Of a stretch of 64,000 nucleotides of DNA, positions 31,048 through 40,097 are shown in pieces (the first letter of the stretch is position 1; each line of letters opens with the position of its first letter). Source of the DNA: JBBQKF01 sp038326615 (GTDB taxonomy: Bacteria > Bacillota > Clostridia > Saccharofermentanales > UBA5734); contig JBBQKF010000001.1 in assembly GCA_038326615.1 (NCBI GenBank), positions 30,461 through 94,460 of the forward strand. Direction: 5' to 3'. Position numbers and translations under genes: made by a program. The notes under the pieces are model-generated. The model had not been told where the DNA came from. It worked only from the letters and a program-made list of their open reading frames with translations, and made no database searches.

Positions 31048-31202
31048 AATCAGTCCTCAACTTTTCTCGTTAATTTGTATGTTTTTTACAACCCGAAAAA
31101 TTTATATTTTCATTCTTAATGCGTAAGGTTCTGTAAAAGCAAATTAATTTATTTCTAAAAAATAGTATAAATAACATTCAGAAATTAATACTTGTTAAAT
31201 GA

Positions 31203-31649
31203 TTAATTCATCGGCTCTTCTATTATTTTCTTTAAAGAAATAGCAAAGTTATCGTCTTCTTCTTTTGTGCGCTTAGAAGGACGCTTTGACCGCATACCCA
31301 TATGTCTTGTTTTTTGGCTGTAGTACCTTTCATTAAGCAAATTTTCAATATTATATTTCGTATAAATCAATCCGCTTTGATGAATTACCATTGCCTTCTT
31401 TGATAAAGCAATGGCAGCAACTCCATAATCTTGAGTTACAACAATGTCTCCTGGACATACTTTAGCTATCAATTTAAAATCGACACTGTCCCTGCCCTGA
31501 TCTACAACAACAACCTCACTATAGCCGTCATTGATTTCATGATTCACATCAACAAACATCATAACATTCATTTTATAATTGCGTGCAAAATCAACAATTA
31601 TAGATTTAACTGGGCAAGCATCCGCATCGACAAGGATTTTTCTGCTCAT
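31203..31649 (-). CDS. YaiI/YqxD family protein (DUF188)
   Basis: 148 residues with the family hallmarks ILVDADACPVK at the N-terminus, VVVDQGRDSVDFKLIAK, VTQDYGVAAIALSK and the C-terminal R/K-rich MGMRSKRPSKRTKEEDD. The fold is PIN-like, and a nuclease role has been suggested but not established. Its start overlaps the previous gene by ATGA (31646-31649), so the two are coupled. Confidence 0.92.
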   Translation of the reverse strand: MSRKILVDADACPVKSIIVDFARNYKMNVMMFVDVNHEINDGYSEVVVVDQGRDSVDFKLIAKVCPGDIVVTQDYGVAAIALSKKAMVIHQSGLIYTKYNIENLLNERYYSQKTRHMGMRSKRPSKRTKEEDDNFAISLKKIIEEPMN

Positions 31650-31960
31650 TTTGAAATCTCTATCTTAACTTCCTTAGGTAATGCTATTTCACATGCTATT
31701 TCAACTGCTTTAAGAATTCCTGTAGGGACAGGGCACGCTGCGTGTTTACAGTATTTACGGCACCAGTCAAAGACTTCACCTTCTCCGATTTTACCAAAAC
31801 ATTCAACAAAACAATCTACCTCAATTGGATCGCCTTCCATCGCCTTAAGACTTGGACAATTTGTTTGGATTTTTATATTTGCCATCTGTAAATCTTCACT
31901 CTCAACATTAACAATAGTAGTAAATCCACAAATACCTGCATTAATTTTTGCTGTAGACAT
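31646..31960 (-). CDS. Conserved cysteine-rich small protein of unknown function
   Basis: 104 residues with clustered cysteines (AGICGFTT, TNCPSL, DCFVECFG, DWCRKYCKHAACPVP). The pattern suggests metal or cluster binding. It resembles short uncharacterised Firmicute proteins, but I cannot assign a function. It overlaps the DUF188 gene by four bases and is therefore in the same operon. Confidence 0.75.
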   Translation of the reverse strand: MSTAKINAGICGFTTIVNVESEDLQMANIKIQTNCPSLKAMEGDPIEVDCFVECFGKIGEGEVFDWCRKYCKHAACPVPTGILKAVEIACEIALPKEVKIEISK

Positions 31961-32351
31961 ATCTCTTCCTCAATCTCGCCGATAAAAATTCAAGTCATTA
32001 ATAACGGCGGTTTTAATGACAATTGGTTTTTCTAATTTATATCATATGAATATTATACTAATTTTGCAGCAAATAAGGAAGAGGAATCTTTTTAGATATT
32101 TGAAAATTTGAAAACTCAATTATGAATTTTTGCAACTTCAATTAAAACCCCTACAATTTTACTATCTATTAACCATATTTTTACTAATATTTCGAAAGAG
32201 TCTTGAGTATATACTAAATTAAGCAATAAAAATGTTAACCCAATAATACTTGTATTGCAAATTATTAATAGTATTATTACCTAATAATTCTGAATGTTTT
32301 GTTACTCATTATCAATTTGTATTCATTATTAACTGAATCACACCGAGTATA
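31961..32351. other. Intergenic upstream of bioY, no gene seen
   Basis: About 390 bp of AT-rich sequence between the divergent cysteine-rich gene and the BirA operator. No frame of note and no recognisable riboswitch. Confidence 0.5.
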
Positions 32352-32383
32352 TTGTCAACCTAATCGTTCTAGGTGGTTGACAA
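32352..32383 (+). promoter_or_regulatory. BirA operator
   Basis: TTGTCAACC (32352-32360) and its perfect inverse GGTTGACAA (32375-32383) with a 14-bp spacer match the BirA consensus TTGTNAACC-N14-16-GGTTNACAA. It lies 80 bp upstream of bioY, predicting biotin-dependent repression. Confidence 0.9.
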
Positions 32384-32462
32384 TGGAGTGAAAATATTAT
32401 AATATATGAATAGTTTGTTTATCAAAATATTAATTTTACGAAAGGAGTGTATGTTTTGACCG

Positions 32463-33110
32463 ATGTCATTTCATACGAAAAACATGGCAAAATTTAAAAC
32501 CAACTCTAAATTATCAATATATTCGATGGCAGTTTGCGCCTTATTTACAGCATTAATTGCTGTTGGTGCATTTATCAAGATCCCATTTCCTAATGTACCA
32601 TTGACTTTGCAGACATTGTTCGTTGTGCTCGCAGGGCTTTTGCTAGGAACCAGAAACGCATCAATTTCAGTAGGTCTCTACCTTTTTCTAGGACTTGCTG
32701 GCCTTCCTATATTTACCAAAGGTGGTGGCATTGGTTATATCTTTCAACCAACTTTTGGATATCTCATTGGATTTCTTGTCGCTACAGCAATAGTTGGTGC
32801 GCTTTCAAAAAAGGTTAAAACTTCAACTTCAACTTCAACTTCAACTTCAACTTCAACTTCAGTTTCCGCGATTTCACTTTATTTTCTAATCAGCTTTGCT
32901 GGAATAATTACGATTTATCTGTTTGGAATGATTTATATGTATTTTATAATGAATTATTATGTTGGAAAGCCACTTGCATTCTTAAGTATGTTTACTTATA
33001 CCTTTATTTTCATGATCGCTGGAGATGTTTTCAAATGTATAGTTGCAGCTCTTCTTGCACAAAGGCTTATTCCAATATTGAATAGATCGTCAAAATTTAG
33101 AGAGGTGTAA
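32463..33110 (+). CDS. bioY: Biotin transporter BioY (ECF substrate-binding component)
   Basis: Membrane S-component of a biotin uptake system, 215 residues with about six hydrophobic segments. Family motifs are FIKIPFPNVPLTLQTLFVVL, LYLFLGLAGLPIF and GGGIGYIFQPTFGYLIGF. A cytoplasmic loop near residue 120 contains seven TS dipeptides encoded by a 6-bp repeat. The start is uncertain: AAAGGAG is 16 bases from 32463, and a two-codon ATG-TTT-TGA mini-frame lies between; MAKF at 32484 is an alternative. The BirA operator upstream supports the role. ECF energising genes are not in the window. Confidence 0.93.
   Translation: MSFHTKNMAKFKTNSKLSIYSMAVCALFTALIAVGAFIKIPFPNVPLTLQTLFVVLAGLLLGTRNASISVGLYLFLGLAGLPIFTKGGGIGYIFQPTFGYLIGFLVATAIVGALSKKVKTSTSTSTSTSTSTSVSAISLYFLISFAGIITIYLFGMIYMYFIMNYYVGKPLAFLSMFTYTFIFMIAGDVFKCIVAALLAQRLIPILNRSSKFREV
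32821..32862 (+). repeat. In-frame 6-bp repeat inside bioY
   Basis: Six CTTCAA units plus CTTCAG. They encode alternating Thr and Ser in a loop between membrane segments. Copy changes keep the frame, so only loop length would vary. Confidence 0.95.
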
Positions 33111-33151
33111 TCATTTCGGGAATTGCTATTTTAACCGATGTTTTTTATTAA

Positions 33152-34000
33152 TCACGCATTTTCAATTATCGGAATTACAAATTCATAAATTGCTTTTGCA
33201 ACTCCTGCATCTTCATTTGACGAAGTTATGAAATCGGCAATTGCTTTTATATGGTCAACACCATTTTCAGGAACAATTGCATACTTAGCAAAGTCTAGCA
33301 TTGTTTCATCATTGTAATTGTCTCCAAATGCAAAAACATTCTCCCTTACGATATCAAGATATTTCACAAGGAATTCAAGCGCATTTCCTTTTGTACTGCC
33401 ACTCGGCATGACATCAAGTGCATCTAATTGAGATGAAACGGACTCAACTCCTGCAAGGTTAAAAAAGAAATCTTCGTCTTCACTACGCTGATCTGAAACA
33501 AGAACTTTAAAAGCACATTTTTCTCCACCATAAGGCAAATTTGCGAATACTTCCTTGATTGTTTGAGGCAGTATCGAAATTTCTATGCGTTCGTTTTCGG
33601 GGACAAGTGAATTATAATAATGCATAATTTTTATTTTTTTACTATAAGGTGCATAATATACTTTATCAATCGTATAGATAAAATAATCTATATTCTCCTT
33701 TATTGTATATTCAATTATCCTTTTAAGAATTTCTTTGCAAAAAGTATTCTGATATATTATTTTGTTTTTCTCATAATCAAAAACCATTGAGCCATTGTTT
33801 GAAATTACCGGAAGATTTATATCAAGTTCTTTGCGATATTTTCTGGTCATAAGTTCCGTGCGGCCAGTTGCTAATACAACTCCTATGCCTCTTCTTTTAA
33901 GCTCATCGAGTGCTTCTTTATTTTTATTCGGAATTTCATGATTTGAATCAAGCAGTGTTCCGTCCATATCGAAAACGCAAAGATATTTCATTTTTGTCAT
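33152..34000 (-). CDS. HAD-superfamily Cof-type phosphatase
   Basis: 282 residues. HAD motif I is VFDMDGTLLDSNHEIP near the N-terminus, motif II ATGRTE, and motifs III/IV are KGNALEFL and FAFGDNYNDETML. The large cap between motifs II and III is the Cof (IIB) type, which acts on sugar phosphates and cofactors. The start at 34000 has GAGGG eight bases upstream. Convergent with bioY; substrate unknown. Confidence 0.92.
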   Translation of the reverse strand: MTKMKYLCVFDMDGTLLDSNHEIPNKNKEALDELKRRGIGVVLATGRTELMTRKYRKELDINLPVISNNGSMVFDYEKNKIIYQNTFCKEILKRIIEYTIKENIDYFIYTIDKVYYAPYSKKIKIMHYYNSLVPENERIEISILPQTIKEVFANLPYGGEKCAFKVLVSDQRSEDEDFFFNLAGVESVSSQLDALDVMPSGSTKGNALEFLVKYLDIVRENVFAFGDNYNDETMLDFAKYAIVPENGVDHIKAIADFITSSNEDAGVAKAIYEFVIPIIENA

Positions 34001-34189
34001 TAAATTTACCCTCTATCATAAAAATTATTCATCGATGTATTATAACAAATATTGACAAAATTGCAAAAATATTTTATAGTGTTTCTAAATGGTACTACTA
34101 TTTAGAATTTAACTTATTTGATTGATGAAATATATATTCACACTGAAATGGAGTTTTGAAGATAGTTTTGCTGTAAAATACATATATTG

Positions 34190-34441
34190 CTATTATTATT
34201 TTGGTGTCACTGTTTTTGATGATGTTATTGTTGTTGTTGATGTTATTATTGCTGCTGTTACTATTGTTGTTACTATTATTATTGTTATTATTAAGGTTAC
34301 TGTTGTTATTATTGCTGCTGTTATTATTGTTACTATTATTGTTATTGTTATTATTATTAAGGTTACTGTTGTTATTATTGCTGCTGGTATTATTGTTGTT
34401 ACTATTATTGTTATTGTTATTATTATTAATGTTACTGTTGT
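34190..34441. repeat. Triplet-rich (NTT/NTG) low-complexity tract with 66-69 bp higher-order period
   Basis: About 250 bp built almost only of TTA, TTG, ATT, GTT, ACT and CTG triplets. The marker TTAAGGTTAC occurs at 34291 and 34357, and a variant TTAATGTTAC at 34426, giving a 66-69 bp superperiod. Several frames stay open here on both strands (poly-Leu, poly-Asn, poly-Thr/Ile). I treat these as artefacts of the repeat, not genes. It lies directly before the TrmB-like regulator gene. Confidence 0.9.
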
Positions 34442-34481
34442 TTTGCAATTCACGAAACTGCATTCAGTAAGAAAGGATATG

Positions 34482-35195
34482 ATGAACCCGATTGATGCAC
34501 TAACAGAATTTGGACTAACCAGACAGGAAGGCTCGATTTATATGATTTTGTATGCTCATGTTGAGCTTACAGGCTATGAAATAGCAAAGCTTGCTGGTAT
34601 TTCCCGCTCAAATGTTTATTCTTCTCTTGCAAACCTTGTTGAAAAGGGCGGTGTGTATCTGATTGAAGGTTCGTCGAATAAATATTCGGCAGTTCCTGTT
34701 GATGAATTCTGTGATAACAAGGTAAGGAAACTTGAGCAAAACAAATTGCACCTTACTAAATTATTAGCATCAAAGCCTGATGATCAGGAAGGATATATAA
34801 CAATACGTGGCGAACAACATATAGAAGATAAAATGATTCATATGCTTAAACAAACAACCCAAAGGGTTTATATATCTGTTTCAAGAAAAATCCTCAACCT
34901 TGTCGAGCCATATCTCTCCGACTTGATTTGTAAAAATTGTAAAGTTGTTATAATAACTAATACTCCATACGAGCTTACTGGTGCAACAATTTTCAACACG
35001 CCAAAAGAAAGCAATCAAATAAGAGTTATTGTTGATTCAAAAACCGTATTAACAGGGGACCTCGAAAATGGAAACCAGTCGACATGCCTTTTTTCACGAA
35101 AATCAAATCTGGTTGATCTTTTAAAAGAATCAATGCAAAATGAAATTAAACTAATCGAATTAACCAAATCAAAAGTTATTGAACAGAAACAATAA
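34482..35195 (+). CDS. TrmB-like transcriptional regulator
   Basis: 237 residues from the ATG at 34482 (MNPIDALTEFGLTRQEG), with AAAGG five bases upstream. A longer in-frame extension to 34122 would run through the triplet repeat and is unlikely. The N-terminal TrmB winged helix has LTGYEIAKLAGISRSNVYSS and LVEKGG. The C-terminal part (EEGYITIRGEQ-like region to SRKSNLVDLL) resembles the regulatory domain of TrmB/BglJ-type proteins. Target genes are unknown; lysA follows 278 bp downstream on the same strand. Confidence 0.83.
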   Translation: MNPIDALTEFGLTRQEGSIYMILYAHVELTGYEIAKLAGISRSNVYSSLANLVEKGGVYLIEGSSNKYSAVPVDEFCDNKVRKLEQNKLHLTKLLASKPDDQEGYITIRGEQHIEDKMIHMLKQTTQRVYISVSRKILNLVEPYLSDLICKNCKVVIITNTPYELTGATIFNTPKESNQIRVIVDSKTVLTGDLENGNQSTCLFSRKSNLVDLLKESMQNEIKLIELTKSKVIEQKQ

Positions 35196-35387
35196 AATAA
35201 AAATATCACTATAATCAGAGCTAAATATATTGAAGTAAAAGAACAAGAACTATTAAGAATTAGGTTAAGGATATAAATAATAATTGACAAAAAAGAATGA
35301 GAATTATTATGAATACTAATAATTCTAGAGACAAAAGAAAAGAGTCAGAAAATTGATTAGTTCTTAGGATAAATTGAATAATGAAAA

Positions 35388-35424
35388 AATAGATACTAAA
35401 AATAGATACTAAAAATAGATACTG
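35388..35424. repeat. 13-bp tandem repeat, three copies
   Basis: AATAGATACTAAA-type units beginning at 35388, 35401 and 35414, in the gap between the TrmB-like gene and lysA. Confidence 0.85.
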
Positions 35425-35473
35425 AAAAAAGAAACACAAAATTTATCACTAAAGTCAGAAAGCGAGAAATCAT

Positions 35474-36733
35474 ATGAAAAAACCATTTGTAACAAATACT
35501 CAAGCAGAAGAAATAGCATCACAGTTTCCCACACCATTTCACCTTTATGATGAAAAAGGCATAAGAGAAAACGCACGAAAATTGAAAAAAGCTTTTTCCT
35601 GGAATAAAGGGTTCAAAGAGTATTTTGCTGTAAAGGCGACACCGAATCCATTTATTTTAAAAATTCTTGAAGAAGAAGGATGCGGGATGGACTGCTCTTC
35701 ACTTACTGAGCTTATGATGTCTGAATCTGTTGGAATAACTGGTGAAAAAATTATGTTTTCATCTAATGTTACACCAGCTGAAGATTTTGTACTTGCAAGA
35801 AAACTTAATGCAATAATCAATTTAGATGATATAACTCACATTGACTTTTTAGAAAAAGCAGCAGGTATTCCAGAAAAAGTTTCATGTAGATACAATCCTG
35901 GCGGGGCCTTCGCAATTGACAATTCAATTATGGATACTCCTGGCGAGGCAAAATACGGATTCACAAGAGCTCAAATGACTGAAGGATTTAAAACCCTTAT
36001 GAAAAAAGGCGTTAAGGAGTTCGGAATTCATGCTTTTCTCGCAAGTAATACCGTTGCAAATGAATATTATCCTGTTCTTGCAAGAATTTTGTTCGAAACA
36101 GCAGTTGAACTTCGCAGCGAAACAGGTGCTAAAATTACATTTATCAACCTTTCTGGTGGTGTAGGTATCCCATACCGACCAGAGCAACATGCAACAGATA
36201 TAATGGCAATCGGTGAAGGTGTTAAACAAGCATTTGAAGAGGTTTTGGTTCCTGTCGGAATGGGCGATATTTCAATATTTACAGAACTTGGACGTTTCAT
36301 GCTTGCACCATATGGTTGTCTTATTACAAGAGCAATTCATGAAAAACATATTTACAAAGAATACATTGGTGTCGACGCTTGTGCCGCTGACCTTATGAGA
36401 CCTGCAATGTACGGCTCATATCACCACATAACTATTTTGGGAAAAGAAAATGCCTCACCAGACTATACGTACGATGTTACTGGCGGATTGTGTGAAAACA
36501 ACGACAAATTTGCAATAAATAGGCACCTGCCAAAAATAGACATTGGAGATTTAATTTATATACACGATACCGGTGCGCATGGATATGCAATGGGTTATAA
36601 CTATAACGGCAAGCTGAGATCTAGCGAAATACTATTGTGTGAAGATGGAAGTCCTAAAATGATACGTCGTGCAGAAAAGCCATCTGATTATTTTGCAACC
36701 TTTGATTTTACTAATCTTTTTGAAAAATACTAA
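35474..36733 (+). CDS. lysA: Diaminopimelate decarboxylase
   Basis: 419-residue PLP enzyme (alanine-racemase fold) making L-lysine from meso-DAP. Features: KEYFAVKATPNP with the PLP lysine near residue 60, the glycine loop FINLSGGVGIPYRPE, the substrate-site GGLCENNDKFA with Cys, and DTGAHGYAMGYNYNG near the end. The specificity-helix region GRFMLAPYGCL fits DAP decarboxylase. It is followed by a clear terminator and stands alone. Confidence 0.9.
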   Translation: MKKPFVTNTQAEEIASQFPTPFHLYDEKGIRENARKLKKAFSWNKGFKEYFAVKATPNPFILKILEEEGCGMDCSSLTELMMSESVGITGEKIMFSSNVTPAEDFVLARKLNAIINLDDITHIDFLEKAAGIPEKVSCRYNPGGAFAIDNSIMDTPGEAKYGFTRAQMTEGFKTLMKKGVKEFGIHAFLASNTVANEYYPVLARILFETAVELRSETGAKITFINLSGGVGIPYRPEQHATDIMAIGEGVKQAFEEVLVPVGMGDISIFTELGRFMLAPYGCLITRAIHEKHIYKEYIGVDACAADLMRPAMYGSYHHITILGKENASPDYTYDVTGGLCENNDKFAINRHLPKIDIGDLIYIHDTGAHGYAMGYNYNGKLRSSEILLCEDGSPKMIRRAEKPSDYFATFDFTNLFEKY

Positions 36734-36876
36734 AAAGCCGATAATTTGATTTTAAAAATTAATTATGAAAATTGTTTTGTGATTTATGGTGGAGCTATTT
36801 TATGATTTACTTTAAGAATGTTCTTAATAATTCATAATGAATTTTCAAAAAACCAATGAAAAACTGTAAAAACTAT

Positions 36877-36912
36877 AAAAACACCGCTTTAAAATAAAAG
36901 GGCGGTGTTTTT
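36877..36912. terminator. Bidirectional terminator between lysA and tdk
   Basis: AAAAACACCGC (36877-36887) pairs with GCGGTGTTTTT (36902-36912): an 11-bp stem with T runs on both strands, between two convergent genes. Confidence 0.93.
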
Positions 36913-36969
36913 ATATGTTCATAAATTATTTTTTAATCCAATCTACTTTTAGAAATTAGAAATATTTCA

Positions 36970-37542
36970 TTATTTTGGTTGCGATGTCTCCTTGAGCTGG
37001 CCTCTGCTCCAATGTTTACGACAAAGCCCTATATAATTGTTGTTTGCCCCAAGAACAATTTGTGCGCCTTCTTTAAGAACAGTTCCGTTTTCGTCAAAAC
37101 GAGTATTAAATGTAGCTTTTTTGCCACACCAACAAATTGTTTTCACCTCTTCGATGGTATCGGCCATTGCAAGAAGTCGTTCAGAGCCAGGAAATAGTTC
37201 TCCCCTAAAATCAGCTCTTAAACCATAACAAATAACTGGAACGTTAAAGTCGTCAACGATTCTTACAAGATAGTCAACTTGCTCTCTTGTCAAAAATTGT
37301 GATTCATCGACTATTATACAATGATTGTCCTTTGCTAATTCATCATTTAAATCCTCAAACAAAACGCACTCGTTTTTTAATCCAATTCTTGATCCAAGAA
37401 TTCTTTCACCGTCGCGTTTATCAACATCAGGTTTTACCAAAAGTGCTTTTTGTCCACGCTCCTCATAATTATATTTAACCATCAACGCGTTCGCAGTTTT
37501 GCCTGACCCCATTGCTCCGTACCTGAAATATAGTTTTGCCAT
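36970..37542 (-). CDS. tdk: Thymidine kinase
   Basis: 190-residue type II thymidine kinase of the salvage pathway. Walker A YGAMGSGKTANAL, Walker B-like CIIVDESQFL, the lasso region GLRADFRGELFPGSERLLAMAD and zinc ligands CWCG and CRKH. Length is normal. Confidence 0.97.
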   Translation of the reverse strand: MAKLYFRYGAMGSGKTANALMVKYNYEERGQKALLVKPDVDKRDGERILGSRIGLKNECVLFEDLNDELAKDNHCIIVDESQFLTREQVDYLVRIVDDFNVPVICYGLRADFRGELFPGSERLLAMADTIEEVKTICWCGKKATFNTRFDENGTVLKEGAQIVLGANNNYIGLCRKHWSRGQLKETSQPK

Positions 37543-37598
37543 TTATCGTTCTCCGATTCAAATTTGTATTATTTCACATTTCATAAATCAGGTATTGA

Positions 37599-37982
37599 TT
37601 AATCTTTAGAAAACAAATTTTTAATTACAGTGACAACACTTTGAACTAGATTTGTTATAAATGATATTTTTGAAAAAATACTGCCGTCATTAGAATCAGA
37701 CGACCCAAAAACATCACCGACACCATCAACAAGAGCACCGGCTGATTCTGTTATTTCAGCCACATTTTTGCTTGTAATAGAAACATTTTCAACTATTTCT
37801 GGTAAAAAAGCAATTGAATCTGATACTGGTTTGCTTGTTTTATCAATGAAATCGTTGAACTTACCAAGCATTTTAATAATCCTTATTAGGCATATGATTA
37901 ATAATACCATAACTGATATTCCTGCTATAATCAAAAGTGCAATCAGCAAATCATAAAGAGTAATAGTAATTGGTGTATTCAT
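37599..37982 (-). CDS. DUF948-like membrane protein
   Basis: 127 residues. One N-terminal membrane helix (about residues 9-33, LLIALLIIAGISVMVLLIIC) is followed by an amphipathic segment with repeated heptad-like phrases (FNDFIDKTSKPVSDSIA, ENVSITSKNVAEITESAGAL), as in DUF948/YtxG proteins. Such genes commonly sit beside ytxH-like genes, as here. Role is probably envelope or general stress; not established. Confidence 0.78.
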   Translation of the reverse strand: MNTPITITLYDLLIALLIIAGISVMVLLIICLIRIIKMLGKFNDFIDKTSKPVSDSIAFLPEIVENVSITSKNVAEITESAGALVDGVGDVFGSSDSNDGSIFSKISFITNLVQSVVTVIKNLFSKD

Positions 37983-38073
37983 ATTGATTCTCTCCTTTTT
38001 TGTAATTTAGCCAGCAACATAATTTATCACGTTACTGGCTATTTTTCATTAGTTATTCTTATTACAATAAATT

Positions 38074-38544
38074 CTATTCTTCAGGGGCAACAATTTCTTC
38101 ACTAGTTTCTTTAACTATTGTAACCGTGGCTTTTTTTACCTTAGCATTTTTTACTTCATCTGGTTTTTCGTCTTTAATGTCAGATGACTTTTCTTTGGTT
38201 TTTGACAATAATTTCTCTTTTTGTTCCTTGATAGCCTCAATTGTTTCTTCTGCCTTTGCTTTGATCACTTCTGTTGCTTTCTCAGCCTTTTCCTTAACAA
38301 TTTCGGTTGCCTTCTCTGCCTTATCCTTGATGTCTTTCCTTGTCTCTTTGCCTGGTTTAGGTGCAAAAAGCAGTCCTGCAGCTGCTCCAATGGCAACACC
38401 AGCAGCTATTCCGGCAGCTAAATTGGCTCCAGATTTTCTTTGTGCTGCTTTCTTTGCGCGATGGGTTGTAATAACTGGCAAAATATCCACAAGCTTCTTC
38501 TCGGCCTTTTTCAAATTTTTCTTTTGTTGTCTTAATCCTGTCAT
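38074..38544 (-). CDS. YtxH-domain protein
   Basis: 156 residues. The glycine/alanine-rich membrane segment NLAAGIAAGVAIGAAAGLLF followed by APKPGKETRKD is the YtxH signature. The C-terminal half is a long charged helix with repeats of KAEKATEIVKEKAEKATEVI. It is a stress-associated family paired with DUF948 proteins; the next gene on this strand is one, 91 bp downstream. Confidence 0.88.
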   Translation of the reverse strand: MTGLRQQKKNLKKAEKKLVDILPVITTHRAKKAAQRKSGANLAAGIAAGVAIGAAAGLLFAPKPGKETRKDIKDKAEKATEIVKEKAEKATEVIKAKAEETIEAIKEQKEKLLSKTKEKSSDIKDEKPDEVKNAKVKKATVTIVKETSEEIVAPEE

Positions 38545-38683
38545 GAAAATTCCTCCTTTTGAAACCTATAAAGTTAGTGCTTAATCTACAATGTCTATTA
38601 TACCACTTTTACAATAAATAAACTACTAAGATGATTTATTCGAAATTAATTTATAATAAAATATTTTCATGTGTTTGTCTCGT

Positions 38684-39403
38684 TTATTCTTGATTTTCAT
38701 TTGCTCTCAAAATATTGTCTTCCATACTAAGGTCATTTATAACGCTTTGGAAGTCAATTCCTTTAGGCAATATAATTGTATAGTTACAACGCATCGTAGA
38801 TTTGTTGTTATATATTATTTCATCAAGCTCATCCATGAATTCAATATTTCTAATTATAATTCCCTTTTGCGCAAAATATTCAAAAATAAATGTCATTGTT
38901 TCTTTTTTGTTTTGGAAAATAACCTCAACATTTTTTAAACTTCCACGATGCTGAAACTTTCCCTGAAAAAATTTCAAAATAGAAAGAATAATCATAACAA
39001 GAGCAATGGATATGATACTTATTTTATAATAACCCATGCCTATTCCAAGACCAACACATGCTACCAACCAAAGAGTGGCTGCGGTCGTAAGCCCCTTGAT
39101 TGAACCTTTTGTTCGCATAATTGTGCCTGCTCCCAAAAACCCAATACCGCTTATAACCTGTGCTCCTAATCTACCATAATCTGTTCTTAAAACATCCACA
39201 AGTTTGGGGTCTCTTGCAATCTGTGCAATAACATCTTGTATCATTTCAATTTGAATTAGGGATATAATTGTAGCTCCCATACACACAAGCACATGAGTCT
39301 TAATTCCTGCTGGTCTGTGATGACGTTCACGCTCTAACCCTACGACAAATCCAATAAGAATAGCGAGTCCAAGCCTGATCAAAATTTCGTATGTACCCAA
39401 CAT
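38684..39403 (-). CDS. MgtC/SapB family membrane protein
   Basis: 239 residues. The N-terminal membrane domain of four to five helices carries the family signature GFVVGLERERHHRPAGIKTH and GIGFLGAGTIMRTKGSIKGL. The soluble C-terminal domain (VEVIFQNKKETMTFIFEYF) is ACT-like. MgtC proteins are linked to magnesium homeostasis and modulate F-type ATPase in pathogens; here the role is unknown. Confidence 0.92.
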   Translation of the reverse strand: MLGTYEILIRLGLAILIGFVVGLERERHHRPAGIKTHVLVCMGATIISLIQIEMIQDVIAQIARDPKLVDVLRTDYGRLGAQVISGIGFLGAGTIMRTKGSIKGLTTAATLWLVACVGLGIGMGYYKISIISIALVMIILSILKFFQGKFQHRGSLKNVEVIFQNKKETMTFIFEYFAQKGIIIRNIEFMDELDEIIYNNKSTMRCNYTIILPKGIDFQSVINDLSMEDNILRANENQE

Positions 39404-39450
39404 TTAATAATTTGTATGATTTGGAATTTCCAAAACCATACTCCCCCCTT

Positions 39451-39942
39451 CTAATCCACTTTAGTCAGAATTGCAAAAGATGCATTCGAGGCAGATAAAA
39501 GGTCATTTGGACTTAAAGTCATTTGAAGACCTACTTTGCCAGCACTAACAGTTATTTGTTCTAGGGCAGCTGCTTGTTTAGATACAGCTGTCTTGTAAAC
39601 TTTTTTCATTCCAACAGGTGAGCAACCGCCTTTAATATACCCTGTTACATTAGTTATATCTTTTACAGGTATCATTTCGAGACTTTTTTCGTTAAAATGA
39701 CGGGCTGCGAGTTTAAGGTCAAGTTCTAGAGCAACAGGAATTATACAAACATAGTATTGCTTGCTTACACCTTGTAAAACTAGTGTTTTATAGACTGTAT
39801 CTGGGATAAGTCCAATAACTTTTGCAACAGAAACGCCATCAAGAAATCCCTCCGGCGCAATATAAGTGTGGGTTTCGTAAGTTATTTTCATGAAATCCAA
39901 AATTCTTTGTGCGTTTGTCTTAATAGCCTTGTCTTTTGACAT
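39451..39942 (-). CDS. ybaK: YbaK/EbsC-type aminoacyl-tRNA deacylase
   Basis: About 163 residues from the ATG at 39942 (MSKDKAIKTNAQRIL), which has GGAGG five bases upstream; the upstream in-frame ATG at 40017 lacks a site. The INS/YbaK domain shows VYKTLVLQGVSKQYYVCIIP, AARHFNEKSLEMIP, the glycine-rich GYIKGGCSPVGMKK and TVSAGKVGLQMTLSP. Family members hydrolyse mischarged Cys-tRNA-Pro. Monocistronic or co-transcribed with mgtC, 47 bp apart. Confidence 0.93.
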   Translation of the reverse strand: MSKDKAIKTNAQRILDFMKITYETHTYIAPEGFLDGVSVAKVIGLIPDTVYKTLVLQGVSKQYYVCIIPVALELDLKLAARHFNEKSLEMIPVKDITNVTGYIKGGCSPVGMKKVYKTAVSKQAAALEQITVSAGKVGLQMTLSPNDLLSASNASFAILTKVD

Positions 39943-40097
39943 GTTTTCCTCCAGATTCATATATCTAATAGTGTTTATGAATTTATGGGGCAATATATTT
40001 CGCAAATATAGCTGCAATTCAATATTATTCGAACTGAATAATAAGGATTATACCAAAAGGCGGCAAAAATTGCCAAAGATAATGGTTTTACACATCT

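Noticed and set aside
34098..34470. Poly-Asn, poly-Leu and Thr/Ile open frames on both strands
   Set aside because: All are by-products of the NTT/NTG triplet tract; no ribosome sites and no sensible protein composition.
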